A stretch of 64,000 nt of DNA, from the NCBI GenBank assembly GCA_910584725.1, contig CAJUBE010000021.1, forward strand, positions 16,663-80,662, in the 5' to 3' direction. This document shows positions 7,663 through 17,186 of the stretch, in pieces. The notes under the pieces are model-generated. The model did not search any database. It was not told the origin of the DNA and was given only the letters and a program-made list of their open reading frames with translations. Made by a program: the position numbers and the translations under genes. Positions within the stretch are counted from its first letter, which is position 1. Each line of letters begins with the position of its first letter. The stretch comes from an uncultured Lachnospiraceae bacterium (GTDB lineage Bacteria; Bacillota; Clostridia; Lachnospirales; Lachnospiraceae).

Positions 7663-9198
7663 ATGAGTAAGACTTTATTGGCGGGATATTTCATATGGGG
7701 CGTTTTTTTCTTCGTCCTCCTCTGCCTCAGACCCGGTTCTTCCCTTCATTCCATAACCATGGATGCGAAAAGCAAAATGGTCGGACGGCTTTCTGTCCTT
7801 ACCCTGACAGTGACCATTCTTTTATGCGTCATTCCCATGGGACTTTCCCCTTCCTACAACGGCGAAAAGCCGGATTACATGAACCAGTATGAGCTGCTGG
7901 CAGAATCCTTTTTGGAAGGGCATCTCTATATTGACTATGACGACGTGGATCCAAAGCTTCTGGCTCTGGACAACCCCTACGACCCTGATGCCAGAGAGGC
8001 GGCTGACGTATCTTTTCATTGGGATCACGCCTTTTATAACGGCCATTATTACATGTACTTCGGCGTCGTGCCCGTTATTCTGCTCTTTCTTCCCTACCGG
8101 CTCCTCACGGGTGTGAGCCTGACAACCTATCACGCGACGCAGATATTTACCGCCCTGTTCATTTGCGGTGTTTTTTCGCTGTTTTTTACTCTCAGCAAAA
8201 CCTTTTTTAAAAAGCTCTCCCTCGGTCTGTACCTCTCCCTGTCGGCCGCTTTTTCCGTGATGAGCGTCTGGTACGCCGTCTCTGCGCCGGCTCTGTACTG
8301 CACCGCCATCTCCGCCGCCATCTGCATGGAAATCTGGAGCTTTTTCTTTTTCATCCGCTCCGTGTTCGTCTGTGAAAAAGAGAGCGCAAGCATCCGTTAT
8401 GCTTTTTTCGGCAGCCTAACCGGCGCCCTCGCCTTCGGGTGCCGCCCGCCCATCGCCCTCGCCAACCTGTTTGTCCTGCCGCTTCTCGCGGTCTTTTTAA
8501 AGAACAGAAAGCTCACGATCCGGCTGGGAAAGCAACTGCTTTTCGCGGCCTCTCCCTATATGCTTGTGGGCGTGCTTCTCATGCTGTACAACTATGCCCG
8601 CTTTGACAGTCCCTTTGAATTCGGACAGGCCTATCAGCTCACGATCACGGATCAGAGCCATTACGGCAGCTTCTTTTCCCGATTCCAGCCGCTGAAAACC
8701 TTCGACGGCATCTGTAAATTTTTTGTGGGTTACACGCCCATGTCCGACCAGTTTCCCTTCGTCACCTTTGACGGCATCCTGCTCAACTTTCCCATCCTGT
8801 TTCTGCCCTTTTTCGGCATCGCCTCGGAGGGCGTCCGCGGCGAGATACGGGAAAGCCGCCTGCCCCGCTGCATCATAACCCTGTTCTGTATTCCTCTGCT
8901 GATCTCCTTCGCCGACGTTCTCTGGGCCCCCACCGTGCTGGAACGCTACCATATGGATATCTATTGGGTTCTCTGCCTGCTGTGCTATCTCGTGACAGGA
9001 CTCTACTATCGGAATCTGTCCGCAAAGACAGCCCGTAGATTTAGCTGCATCGTGTCGATCTGGGCGTTTCTGTCTCTCTGCAAATGTATTCTGCTGTTCC
9101 TTATACCCTATGATTACAATTTCACCTTCTATTATGTGGAAGCGCTGGAAAAGATCAGAAAGATCCTCATGCTGGGACGAGGCGTCGGCCTGTACTGA
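7663..9198 (+). CDS. Polytopic membrane protein, GT-C glycosyltransferase-like
   Basis: A 511-residue protein with about ten hydrophobic segments, not recognised to a named family. The segment YNYARFDSPFEFG resembles a block seen in bacterial GT39-like membrane proteins, and an acidic loop follows the first membrane segments (about residues 75-110, DYDDVDPK). A role in surface glycan assembly with a lipid-phosphate donor is therefore inference. The ATG at 7663 has AAGGA 13-15 bases upstream; an in-frame ATG at 7648 is an alternative. The neighbour at 9519 is also a large membrane protein of possible GT-C type, on the opposite strand. Confidence 0.6.
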   Translation: MSKTLLAGYFIWGVFFFVLLCLRPGSSLHSITMDAKSKMVGRLSVLTLTVTILLCVIPMGLSPSYNGEKPDYMNQYELLAESFLEGHLYIDYDDVDPKLLALDNPYDPDAREAADVSFHWDHAFYNGHYYMYFGVVPVILLFLPYRLLTGVSLTTYHATQIFTALFICGVFSLFFTLSKTFFKKLSLGLYLSLSAAFSVMSVWYAVSAPALYCTAISAAICMEIWSFFFFIRSVFVCEKESASIRYAFFGSLTGALAFGCRPPIALANLFVLPLLAVFLKNRKLTIRLGKQLLFAASPYMLVGVLLMLYNYARFDSPFEFGQAYQLTITDQSHYGSFFSRFQPLKTFDGICKFFVGYTPMSDQFPFVTFDGILLNFPILFLPFFGIASEGVRGEIRESRLPRCIITLFCIPLLISFADVLWAPTVLERYHMDIYWVLCLLCYLVTGLYYRNLSAKTARRFSCIVSIWAFLSLCKCILLFLIPYDYNFTFYYVEALEKIRKILMLGRGVGLY

Positions 9199-9211
9199 GA
9201 AGTAATGTAAA

Positions 9212-9241
9212 AACAGACCCGGAGCAATTTCCGGGTCTGTT
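9212..9241 (-). terminator. Terminator of rpsU (bidirectional)
   Basis: Perfect 12-bp stem AACAGACCCGGA / TCCGGGTCTGTT with a 6-base loop. On the minus strand it runs into TTTTTAC, a canonical intrinsic terminator for rpsU. It can also stop plus-strand transcription from the membrane-protein gene. Confidence 0.85.
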
Positions 9242-9248
9242 CCACTGT

Positions 9249-9425
9249 TTAGTTATATTTGCGTTTTCTTGCCGCTTCGGACTTTTTCTTGCGTCTTACG
9301 CTGGGCTTCTCGTAATGCTCACGCTTACGAATCTCCTGCTGGATACCAGCCTTCGCGCAGCTTCTCTTAAAACGACGCAACGCACTGTCCAAAGTCTCGT
9401 TTTCTTTTACGATTACGTTTGACAT
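9249..9425 (-). CDS. rpsU: 30S ribosomal protein S21
   Basis: Short 58-residue protein translated by hand; it begins MSNVIVKENETLDSALRRF and ends in a run rich in Arg and Lys (RRKKKSEAARKRKYN). Length, N-terminal VxVxENE and the basic tail are diagnostic of S21 of the small ribosomal subunit. GGGAGG lies 12 bases before the ATG. It has its own strong promoter and terminator, so it is a monocistronic unit between two large membrane-protein genes. Confidence 0.96.
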   Translation of the reverse strand: MSNVIVKENETLDSALRRFKRSCAKAGIQQEIRKREHYEKPSVRRKKKSEAARKRKYN

Positions 9426-9501
9426 TTCCGCACCTGACCTCCCTTCAGTCCCAGAGTATTTCGACTGATTGGGTTATTTTGCGTGTTCTCACACAATGTA
9501 A

Positions 9502-9529
9502 ATTATATCACATTTTAGTTATGAGTCAA
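9502..9529 (-). promoter_or_regulatory. Strong sigma-A promoter of rpsU
   Basis: Minus-strand TTGACT (9524-9529), 16-base spacer, TATAAT (9502-9507) preceded by TGA, making an extended -10. The -35 box lies inside the last codons of the neighbouring minus-strand gene at 9519. Confidence 0.8.
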
Positions 9530-11897
9530 CCGAAAAATGTAAATTTATTCTATTTCCCCGTTTTCTACCCGCAATGCCCACTTTATACAGAAGAACCCCA
9601 AGCAGGGCGGCCGCAGACAAAAGCTCCGCTCCTCTCCAGTACAGCGGCTCCCGAAAGGCCACCCGGATGCTGCCCGTAAACCCGGCCGGCACGCAGAGCG
9701 AAATCCGATAAGAAGCGCCGGGAACAATCTGCACCGGTTCCCCGTTGTCCGCCGCCGCCCGATAGCCTTTGTAGTACAAAAGTGGAATCTCCACCTGCTG
9801 CACGCTGTCCGCCCTGTTTTCCAGATCGACCGTAACCGCGCCCCCTTCGCGCCTCCAATCTCTCACGGTAAGCGCCGTCTCGTCGTAAGTAAGCCGTTCC
9901 ACATAAGCCGCCACATAATCCGAAAGGAAAAAGGCTTCGTTCCGGTCAACAGGCAGGTATTCTCCGCCCATAACGCTCTCCTGCTCTTCCGAGGACGCGC
10001 TCTGCGCCTTCATGGTTGACATGTTGCCGGCCTGATAGACACGGTATGGCAGAGCACCCTGCAGGCACTGGCCCATGAAAAAGATTCCCTGCCACAAGGA
10101 CAGCGCCGCCAGTGCGCCGGCTGCCAGCTTCCGCCCGTTTAATGGAACCCGCTCCTTTTTCATGAGCAGCTCAAACAGCCAGGTAAGCGTCAGCGCCGAA
10201 ACAGAGAAAAACCGCCATATATACTGGACACTCACAATGGGCATCTGAAAGACGGGACATATTTTTGCAAGCCACGTGTAGGGGAAAAGACAGGTCGCCA
10301 TCCCAAGCCCCAGAACGGAAAGACACACCGCCAGAAACTCCGCTTTTCTCCCCTCCGCCCTCTCCTCCTTTCCATACCTCCCAAAGAGGAACCAGACCGC
10401 CAAAACCGCCAGCAGCGCAAGGCCCACCGTCAACGGCATTTCCCCCGTAAGGCCCTCAGCCGCGTCAAGAGAATGCCCGAAAGGCTCGAAGCCTCCCATG
10501 AAAAGCTGCGCCACAAAGGCGCCCGTCTTCTCAATCTGGTAGGAACCGTATTTACCAGCGTCGTTGATGACATAGCTGCCGCTCGCCATATAGTCCAGAA
10601 ACGGAACGAGAAACCAGGCGTTCAACAACACCGTGGCGATGGCCGCTTTCAGAATGACGAGCATGGTCTTTTTCCGGAAAGTCCTCCTCCACAGAAGCAG
10701 CGCGGAAAGAACGATAAAAAACGCCGTAATTTCCGTGGAGATCATGTGGGAGAGAAAAATCCCCGTGCACCCCGCCGTCATGGGAATCCAACTGTCCCTG
10801 TGCCGCCTTGTGTCCTCCGGCATCGTGTAAAGCAGCCACAGGCCGTACAGGACAAGCGGCATAAAGGTCATCGCCGTGTACTCGCCCACCGCCGCCCTCG
10901 TGTAGATGCAAGTGAGACGATATATATTCAGGGAATACAGCACGGTACATGCCAGACCGATTCTCGGCCTGCTCATTTTACTGAAAGAGTAGTAGGCAAT
11001 TCCCACCGTCAACATGTGGATCATCACCACATAACATTTGTAGGCCGCCTGCACGGACACGCCGAAATATCGAAGCAGCGCCGGAACATACAAAAAGAAA
11101 TCCCCGTAGAATACGGAGGCCGCGTATCCGTGGCCATTCAGCCACCCCGGCTGAATCCGCACCGGAAACATGCCATTTTCCAGCCCTGCCCGGATTCCCT
11201 CAATGCGCATCAGATGAAAATACAGATCATGAGAATTTAAAAACAGATAGTCCACTGCAAGGGGAATGCTGCAGATCGCTGTCAGAAGAAGGAGCGCGCG
11301 GAAAGGTACGCCATCCGGCTCTGTCCTGAAAATCCGTTCTCCTCTCCTGCGCTTCCAAAGGAAAAGTAGGACGCCGTCAGCGGCAAGGAGGAAAACCGCA
11401 AGCCGAAACAACGCATTTCTCACGGCACAATCCGCTGGAGCAATATGAACGCTTCGGATCAGCAAGTACTCCCCCTCCTGCAGCTCGTCAAAAAACTGCC
11501 CCCTCATCTGCAGGGATCTGTCCCCGTAGGCCACCCGGAAATCACAGGAAGCGGTACCGTTTCCAGACAGAGGAATATCGCCGCTGATCTCGCTGTGATA
11601 GCGGCTTCCCGGATGTACCACCATAAGCTTTGCCTCCCCGGCGCTCTCGTACTGCACCGTCAGCGTATACATCCCTCTCGGGAGCGTAAATTCAGGCGTG
11701 GCCACATAACAGCACCCGGCGGAGCGATCCAGATAAAAGGCCGCCTCCCCGTCATCGTTCACCAGCTCCTCCTGCGTGTAGCTCAGCTTTGCCGCCTCAC
11801 GCCTTCCATAAAAAATACCGGCGATGATCAGGAGAGCCGCTTCCGCAAAAATAATGAAAATCCAGATCCTTTTACCAAAGCCGCCCTCTCTTGTCAT
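9519..11897 (-). CDS. Large membrane protein, PTPS-related/GT-C type
   Basis: A 792-residue polytopic protein. One N-terminal membrane segment is followed by an extracytoplasmic domain (about 35-150), then roughly ten membrane helices with the segment SHDLYFHLMRIEGIR near residue 220, then a C-terminal soluble region (about 620-760) and a last membrane helix. The SHDLxxHxxR block is characteristic of the misnamed 6-pyruvoyl-tetrahydropterin-synthase-related membrane family, whose topology resembles GT-C glycosyltransferases. Activity is unknown. The ATG at 11897 starts just before the signal-like helix. Confidence 0.7.
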   Translation of the reverse strand: MTREGGFGKRIWIFIIFAEAALLIIAGIFYGRREAAKLSYTQEELVNDDGEAAFYLDRSAGCCYVATPEFTLPRGMYTLTVQYESAGEAKLMVVHPGSRYHSEISGDIPLSGNGTASCDFRVAYGDRSLQMRGQFFDELQEGEYLLIRSVHIAPADCAVRNALFRLAVFLLAADGVLLFLWKRRRGERIFRTEPDGVPFRALLLLTAICSIPLAVDYLFLNSHDLYFHLMRIEGIRAGLENGMFPVRIQPGWLNGHGYAASVFYGDFFLYVPALLRYFGVSVQAAYKCYVVMIHMLTVGIAYYSFSKMSRPRIGLACTVLYSLNIYRLTCIYTRAAVGEYTAMTFMPLVLYGLWLLYTMPEDTRRHRDSWIPMTAGCTGIFLSHMISTEITAFFIVLSALLLWRRTFRKKTMLVILKAAIATVLLNAWFLVPFLDYMASGSYVINDAGKYGSYQIEKTGAFVAQLFMGGFEPFGHSLDAAEGLTGEMPLTVGLALLAVLAVWFLFGRYGKEERAEGRKAEFLAVCLSVLGLGMATCLFPYTWLAKICPVFQMPIVSVQYIWRFFSVSALTLTWLFELLMKKERVPLNGRKLAAGALAALSLWQGIFFMGQCLQGALPYRVYQAGNMSTMKAQSASSEEQESVMGGEYLPVDRNEAFFLSDYVAAYVERLTYDETALTVRDWRREGGAVTVDLENRADSVQQVEIPLLYYKGYRAAADNGEPVQIVPGASYRISLCVPAGFTGSIRVAFREPLYWRGAELLSAAALLGVLLYKVGIAGRKRGNRINLHFSVDS

Positions 11898-11953
11898 GCC
11901 GGATACTCTTCGCCCTTTCTTCCCTTCAACGCGATAAAATAACTATTGCTATA

Positions 11954-14623
11954 TTATGGTCTGATTTTTTTCGCTGCATGTTTTTGTTCAAGCTGATCCT
12001 CCAACACTTTCACGCACGCATTGACCGCCTTGCTCATGCCTGCCGGGTTCTTTCCCCCCGCCTGCGCCATATTGGGACGGCCGCCGCCTCCTCCGCCCAC
12101 ATGGACCGCAATCTCTTTAATCAGATTGCCCGCATGGGCGCCCGCCGCGATCGCGCCGTCGGTTGCCATAGCGATCAGGTTGACCTTTCCCTCCTTCTCG
12201 GAAAGCAGCACAACCACCCCCTCGCCCAGCTTCTCCTTGAGCTGGTCGCCGAGCTCTCTCAAACCGTTCATGTCAACGCCCGCCACTTTGGATGCCAGAA
12301 GCTGTACGCCGTTCACATCCTGCACCTGATCCATCACATCACCCAGCGCGTCCTTGGCCGCCTTGCTCTTTAAAGACTCATTCTCGCTCTGTAAGGCTTT
12401 CATCTCCGCCATTAGGTGCTCGCACCGTTCCACCAGATTAGAAGGATTGGTCTTTAATGCCTTAGCCGCCGCATGTAATTCTTCTTCCAGCTTCTGATAG
12501 TAGGCCGTCACATTGCTGCCCGTCACCGCCTCGATACGGCGCACGCCCGCCGCCACGCCGGACTCGGACAGAATCTTAAAGGAACCGATCGTCCCCGTGG
12601 ATTTCACATGGGTACCGCCGCACAGCTCCTTGGAGAAATCGCCCATCTGCACGACGCGCACGGTCTCCCCGTACTTTTCCCCGAAAAGAGCCATCGCGCC
12701 GGACTGCTTTGCCTCCTCTATGGTCATCTCCTTCGTCTCCACAGAGAGGTTCTCCGCAATCTTTTCGTTGACGATCTGCTCGACCTTCTTAATCTCCTCA
12801 TCCGTCATCGCCGTGGAGTGGGAGAAGTCAAAACGGGTTCTCTCCCCGTCCTGATAGGAACCTGCCTGCTCCACATGACTGCCCAGCACTTCCCGCAGCG
12901 CCTTCTGCAGAAGATGGGTGGCGCTGTGGTTTTTGCAGGTATTCCCTCTTCTCGTGGAATCCACTGTCAAAATGGCGGTGTCTCCCACCTGAATACTGCC
13001 CTTCGTCACCCTGCCCACATGTCCCACCTTGCCGCCAAGCAGCTTGATGGTGTTCTCCACCTGAAATTCCCCGTCACCTGTGGAGATCACACCGATATCG
13101 CCCTCCTGACCGCCCATGGTGGCATAGAAAGGGGTCTGCTCCACGATCACCGTGCCGACCTCGTCTTCTGAAAGCTCATCCGTCAGCTCCGTCTCGGTGG
13201 TGAGCACCGTGATTCTGGAATTATATGTCAAATTGTCATAACCCACAAACTCCGTGGTGATGGCGGGATCGATGGACTCGTAAACTGTCACGTCCGCGCC
13301 CATATAATTCGTCACTTTACGCGCTTTGCGCGCCTTGTCTTTCTGCTCCTGCATACACGCCGCAAAACCTTCCTCGTCCACCGTAAAGCCCTTCTCCTCC
13401 AGAATCTCTCTGGTCAGGTCGAGAGGAAAGCCGAACGTATCATAGAGTTTAAAGGCGTCCGCGCCGCCAAGCTCCTTTCCGCCATCCTTCTCCACCGCCT
13501 CAGTCATCTCATTCAGGATGCTCAACCCCTGGTCGATGGTCTTGTTGAACTTGCTCTCCTCCTGCTTTAACACGTTGAAGATAAAGTCTTTCTTCTCCTC
13601 AAGCTCGGGATAGCCGTCCTTGGAACCCTCAATCACCGTTCCCGCCAGATCGGCGAGGAACATATCCTTGATGCCGAGTTTCCTGCCCTGTCTCGCCGCG
13701 CGGCGGATGATCCGGCGCAGCACGTAACCGCGTCCCTCGTTGGAAGGCATAATGCCGTCCGAAATCATAAAGGTCGCGGAACGGATGTGGTCCGTGATAA
13801 TGCGGATGGATACGTCCGTCTCGTAGTCCTTCTTATATTCCACGCCCGCAATCTCGCACACCGTTGTGCGCAGCGCAAACACTGTGTCCACGTCGAAAAT
13901 GGAATCCACGTCCTGCACCACGGAGGCAAGTCTCTCAAGCCCCATGCCGGTGTCGATGTTCTTCTGCTCAAGCTCCGTGTAGTTGCCCTTGCCGTCGTTG
14001 TCGAACTGGGTGAACACGTTGTTCCAGATTTCCATGTAACGGTCACAGTCACACCCTACCGTACAGCCGGGTTTGCCGCAGCCGTACTTCTCGCCGCGGT
14101 CGTAGTAAATCTCCGAACAGGGACCGCAGGGGCCGGAACCGTGCTCCCAGAAATTGTCTTCCTTTCCAAAACGGAAAATCCGCTCCGGGGCAATGCCGAT
14201 TTCGTGGTTCCAGATATCGAAAGCCTCATCGTCGTTCTCATAGACGGACGGATACAGCCTGTCCGCAGGCAGTCCCACCACTCTGGTCAGAAACTCCCAG
14301 CTCCATGCGATCGCCTCACGCTTAAAATAATCTCCGAAGGAGAAATTGCCGAGCATCTCAAAAAAGGTGCCGTGTCTCGCCGTCTTTCCCACATTCTCCA
14401 GATCCCCGGTACGGATGCACTTCTGGCAGGTCGTGACGCGCCTCCTCGGCGGAATCTCCTGTCCCGTGAAATAAGGCTTCAGCGGTGCCATGCCGGAGTT
14501 GATCAGAAGCAGGCTGTTGTCGTTGTGGGGCACCAGCGAAAAACTCTTCATCTTCAAATGCCCCTTGCTCTCAAAAAAGTCAAGAAACATCCTTCGCAAT
14601 TCATTTACACCATAAGGTTTCAT
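11954..14623 (-). CDS. alaS: Alanyl-tRNA synthetase
   Basis: Charges tRNA-Ala and hydrolyses mischarged species. Order of domains: class II catalytic core from residue 1 (ELRRMFLDFFESKGH, then ENDNxxxxG-like and GPCGPCSE motifs), tRNA-binding domain, editing domain with HSATHLL and CGGTHV zinc motifs, and a C-terminal glycine-rich DHHA1 region (HVGGGGGGRP). The 889-residue length is normal. The start at 14623 (MKPYGVNELRR) has AGGAGG 12 bases upstream; the longer ORF start is not supported. It follows glyQS on the same strand. No T-box is found in the spacer. Confidence 0.98.
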   Translation of the reverse strand: MKPYGVNELRRMFLDFFESKGHLKMKSFSLVPHNDNSLLLINSGMAPLKPYFTGQEIPPRRRVTTCQKCIRTGDLENVGKTARHGTFFEMLGNFSFGDYFKREAIAWSWEFLTRVVGLPADRLYPSVYENDDEAFDIWNHEIGIAPERIFRFGKEDNFWEHGSGPCGPCSEIYYDRGEKYGCGKPGCTVGCDCDRYMEIWNNVFTQFDNDGKGNYTELEQKNIDTGMGLERLASVVQDVDSIFDVDTVFALRTTVCEIAGVEYKKDYETDVSIRIITDHIRSATFMISDGIMPSNEGRGYVLRRIIRRAARQGRKLGIKDMFLADLAGTVIEGSKDGYPELEEKKDFIFNVLKQEESKFNKTIDQGLSILNEMTEAVEKDGGKELGGADAFKLYDTFGFPLDLTREILEEKGFTVDEEGFAACMQEQKDKARKARKVTNYMGADVTVYESIDPAITTEFVGYDNLTYNSRITVLTTETELTDELSEDEVGTVIVEQTPFYATMGGQEGDIGVISTGDGEFQVENTIKLLGGKVGHVGRVTKGSIQVGDTAILTVDSTRRGNTCKNHSATHLLQKALREVLGSHVEQAGSYQDGERTRFDFSHSTAMTDEEIKKVEQIVNEKIAENLSVETKEMTIEEAKQSGAMALFGEKYGETVRVVQMGDFSKELCGGTHVKSTGTIGSFKILSESGVAAGVRRIEAVTGSNVTAYYQKLEEELHAAAKALKTNPSNLVERCEHLMAEMKALQSENESLKSKAAKDALGDVMDQVQDVNGVQLLASKVAGVDMNGLRELGDQLKEKLGEGVVVLLSEKEGKVNLIAMATDGAIAAGAHAGNLIKEIAVHVGGGGGGRPNMAQAGGKNPAGMSKAVNACVKVLEDQLEQKHAAKKIRP

Positions 14624-14646
14624 CGTTCTCTTATCCTCCTGTCTCA

Positions 14647-14810
14647 TTTTGAAAGTTGATTGCTCCGTGCTGCGCACTCCCGCAATCACCGCCGTATTCG
14701 CAATCCGAGCTGCCGCTCTACTTGCTCATACCGGCTTGCCCGTCCAATGTCTAAGCGTCTGTGCAAGTAAACTGGCCCATCCGCTCAGCCGCTGTCCGGG
14801 ACTTTCAAAA
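14647..14810. repeat. Intergenic element with 10-bp inverted ends (R3 copy 1)
   Basis: TTTTGAAAGT (14647-14656) and ACTTTCAAAA (14801-14810) are perfect inverted ends of a 164-base GC-rich block. The right end contains the glyQS stop codon. Inside, 14665-14692 (CCGTGCT..CACTC..CGCAATC..CCGC) closely resembles 17138-17158. No ORF or known RNA is recognised. Confidence 0.4.
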
Positions 14811-16193
14811 GGTAAATTTATCCGCAAAGTAAGCGTCAAGCTGGTCAATCGCGACGCGCTCCTGCTCCATGGAATCGCGGAAACGCACGGTCACGCAGTT
14901 GTCCGTCTCGGAATCGAAGTCGTATGTCACGCAGAAAGGCGTGCCGATCTCGTCCTGACGGCGGTACCGCTTGCCGATGTTGCCGCGGTCGTCAAATTCA
15001 CAGTTGTACTTCTTGGAAAGCTGTGCGAAAATCTTCTCCGCGCCCTCGTTTAACTTCTTGGAGAGAGGCAGCACGCCGATTTTCACGGGCGCCAGCGCCG
15101 GATGGAAGTGCAGCACGGTACGCACGTCGCCCTCGCCGATCTCCTCCTCGTCGTAAGCCCCGCATAACACCGCGAGGAACAGTCTCTCCACGCCGAGAGA
15201 CGGCTCAATCACGTAAGGGATATACTTCTCGTTCTTCGTATCGTCAAAGTAAGTCAGATCCTCGCCCGACGTATTCTGATGCTGGGTCAGGTCATAGTCC
15301 GTCCTGTCGGCGATACCCCACAGCTCACCCCAGCCGAAGGGGAACAGGAACTCGATATCCGTGGTCGCCTTGGAGTAGAAGGAAAGTTCCTCCGGATCGT
15401 GGTCGCGGACTCTCATCTCCTCCTCCTTCATGCCAAGACTCTTTAAAAAGTCGATACAGTACTTTTTCCAGTAAGCGAACCACTCCAGGTCTGTGTCCGG
15501 CTCGCAGAAGAACTCCATCTCCATCTGCTCGAACTCGCGCACGCGGAAGATAAAATTGCCGGGCGTGATCTCATTGCGGAACGACTTGCCCACCTGACAG
15601 ATGCCGAAAGGAATCTTCTTGCGGGACGTCCGCTGCACATTCTTAAAGTTTACAAAGATACCCTGCGCCGTCTCGGGACGCAGGTACACCGTATTCTTCG
15701 CATCCTCGGTGACGCCCTGAAACGTCTTGAACATGAGGTTAAACTGTCTGATATCGGTAAAATTATGTTTGCCGCAGGTCGGGCAGGGAATGTTATGTTC
15801 TTCGATGAAGTCCTTCATCTGCTGCTGGCTCCAGCCGTCCACGGAGGAGTCAAGTGTCATACCTTTCTCAGCCACATAGTCCTCGATGATCTTATCTGCG
15901 CGGAATCTCTCGTGGCACTCCTTACAGTCCATAAGGGGATCGGAAAAACTGCCGAGATGGCCGCTTGCCACCCACGTCTGCGGGTTCATCAGAATCGCGC
16001 AGTCAACGCCCACGTTGTAAGGACTTTCCATGACGAATTTCTGCCACCACGCCTTCTTGATGTTGTTCTTCAACTCCACGCCCAGATTGCCGAAATCCCA
16101 AGTATTCGCCAATCCGCCGTAAATCTCGGAACCGGGGTATACAAACCCCCTCGCCTTCGATAACGCCACAATTTTTTCCATCGTCTTTTCCAT
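14805..16193 (-). CDS. glyQS: Glycyl-tRNA synthetase, single-chain homodimeric type
   Basis: Class II synthetase charging tRNA-Gly. The 462 residues include the N-terminal FVYPGSEIYGG motif, a zinc-like pair CPTCG near residue 125, the motif 2 region (FRNEITPGNFIFRVREFEQMEMEFF), motif 3 (PSLGVERL) and the C-terminal anticodon-binding domain (APVKIGVLPL). GGAGG lies 8 bases before the ATG. The gene follows recO and a lipoprotein gene on the same strand and precedes alaS. Its leader carries two tandem R1 elements and no T-box. Confidence 0.98.
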   Translation of the reverse strand: MEKTMEKIVALSKARGFVYPGSEIYGGLANTWDFGNLGVELKNNIKKAWWQKFVMESPYNVGVDCAILMNPQTWVASGHLGSFSDPLMDCKECHERFRADKIIEDYVAEKGMTLDSSVDGWSQQQMKDFIEEHNIPCPTCGKHNFTDIRQFNLMFKTFQGVTEDAKNTVYLRPETAQGIFVNFKNVQRTSRKKIPFGICQVGKSFRNEITPGNFIFRVREFEQMEMEFFCEPDTDLEWFAYWKKYCIDFLKSLGMKEEEMRVRDHDPEELSFYSKATTDIEFLFPFGWGELWGIADRTDYDLTQHQNTSGEDLTYFDDTKNEKYIPYVIEPSLGVERLFLAVLCGAYDEEEIGEGDVRTVLHFHPALAPVKIGVLPLSKKLNEGAEKIFAQLSKKYNCEFDDRGNIGKRYRRQDEIGTPFCVTYDFDSETDNCVTVRFRDSMEQERVAIDQLDAYFADKFTF

Positions 16194-16236
16194 TTTTCTG
16201 CCTCCGTTTTCTTCCCTCTCTATGTATTATGGCTGT

Positions 16237-16334
16237 GCGGAGAATGCCGTATTTCAGGCATTCTCCTATGCGAAACTTAGTACTTCTTGGCGTCTCGTCC
16301 TATGGCGAGACGTCTTTAGAAGTACTTTTCGCAT
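16237..16334. repeat. R1 structured repeat, copy A
   Basis: Hairpin GGAGAATGCC / GGCATTCTCC (16239-16248, 16257-16266), then a nested stem: outer ATGCGA (16268) / TCGCAT (16329), middle AGTACTTCT / AGAAGTACT, inner CGTCTCG / CGAGACG. It is shared with copies B, C and D, with paired base changes. It lies in the glyQS 5' region. Confidence 0.8.
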
Positions 16335-16353
16335 TTCTCACGCTAACCGCCAT

Positions 16354-16480
16354 GATTCCGCTCTGCGGAATCTCAAATCTATGCGGAGAATGCCGTATTT
16401 CAGGCATTCTCCTGCGTGAAACTTAGTGCTTCTTGGCGTCCCGTCCTATGGCGGGACGTCTTTAGAAGCACTTTTCACGC
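16354..16480. repeat. R1 structured repeat, copy B
   Basis: Begins with hairpin GATTCCGC-TCT-GCGGAATC, then the GGAGAATGCC / GGCATTCTCC hairpin, then outer GCGTGA / TCACGC, middle AGTGCTTCT / AGAAGCACT and inner CGTCCCG / CGGGACG. Compared with copy A, stems changed on both sides. It ends exactly at the stop codon of the lipoprotein gene. Confidence 0.8.
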
Positions 16481-17115
16481 TATTCGTAAATGATGTAAGA
16501 AAGCGACGTTGTCCCGTCCGCCTCCTGATTACTGATCTTCACGCCCTTTTTCCCCACAAGGGTTAGTTCCTGCCCGCTGTGCGCACTCTGGTTTACATAA
16601 ATTGTTTTCCCGGGTAGATTGACAAGCATCTCCTCCCCACTCTTCGTCTCCAGAATAAGCATCTGCTTTTTATCCCACTCCTCGATATAACCTACTTCCG
16701 ACGGCTTACCGTCCACTGAGACAAAAGGAACGGCCTCCAGCTCATATCCCTCGTCCGATGCGCCTTCCATCGTTCCCACATACAACACTCTGTGGTTAAA
16801 TTTGCTGTAATCTTCCGGCGAGGCGTATTTGAAATCCATCACGATACTGCCGCCCTTTTCGTCCACCGCCTCCAGCGTCACTTTCTTTTCACCGTTCTCC
16901 GCACAGTATTCGTCCACACGAGAAATGGCAAACTCCTCCAGCTCCGTCGACTCGATCTTATAATAATTCTGATCCGTTTTTCCGACGATCCGATGTATCA
17001 CTTCTCCGTCTTTGCCAAGAGACAGCGTATTGACTTCCGGTGCCTGCCCTTCTCCACATCCCGCAAGCCCCAGAAGCACTATCGTCAGTCCAAGTATGAA
17101 AGCTACCCTTCGCAT
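16480..17115 (-). CDS. Predicted lipoprotein of unknown function
   Basis: A 211-residue exported protein, not recognised. The N-terminus MRRVAFILGLTIVLLGLAGC is a lipoprotein signal with lipobox LAGC (Cys20). The mature part is acidic and beta-rich by appearance, with no catalytic motif. The start at 17115 has GAGGGG close upstream; an upstream in-frame ATG at 17190 lacks a signal peptide and overlaps recO. It is inserted between recO and glyQS, which are adjacent in Bacillus. Confidence 0.75.
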   Translation of the reverse strand: MRRVAFILGLTIVLLGLAGCGEGQAPEVNTLSLGKDGEVIHRIVGKTDQNYYKIESTELEEFAISRVDEYCAENGEKKVTLEAVDEKGGSIVMDFKYASPEDYSKFNHRVLYVGTMEGASDEGYELEAVPFVSVDGKPSEVGYIEEWDKKQMLILETKSGEEMLVNLPGKTIYVNQSAHSGQELTLVGKKGVKISNQEADGTTSLSYIIYE

Positions 17116-17137
17116 ATTTTCCCCTCTGCTCAATCCG

Positions 17138-17158
17138 CCGTGCTCACTCGCAATCCGC
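17138..17158. repeat. R3 element copy 2 (partial)
   Basis: CCGTGCTCACTCGCAATCC at 17138 aligns with 14665-14692 after small gaps. It lies in the recO-lipoprotein spacer, where minus-strand GCCGTGC and GCACGGC can also form a stem. Confidence 0.35.
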
Positions 17159-17186
17159 TGCGCCGCCAGCCCTCCGCACGGCTCAA

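Noticed and set aside
10473..11240. 255-residue plus-strand ORF opposite the large membrane protein
   Set aside because: The minus-strand protein has clear membrane helices and a family motif; the plus ORF has neither.
13787..14659. 290-residue plus-strand ORF opposite alaS
   Set aside because: alaS is unmistakable on the other strand; this is a GC-driven shadow frame.
16194..16480. Possible T-box leader of glyQS
   Set aside because: The spacer holds two R1 repeats; no GGTGAAAG loop or GGTGGNACCGCG sequence is present.
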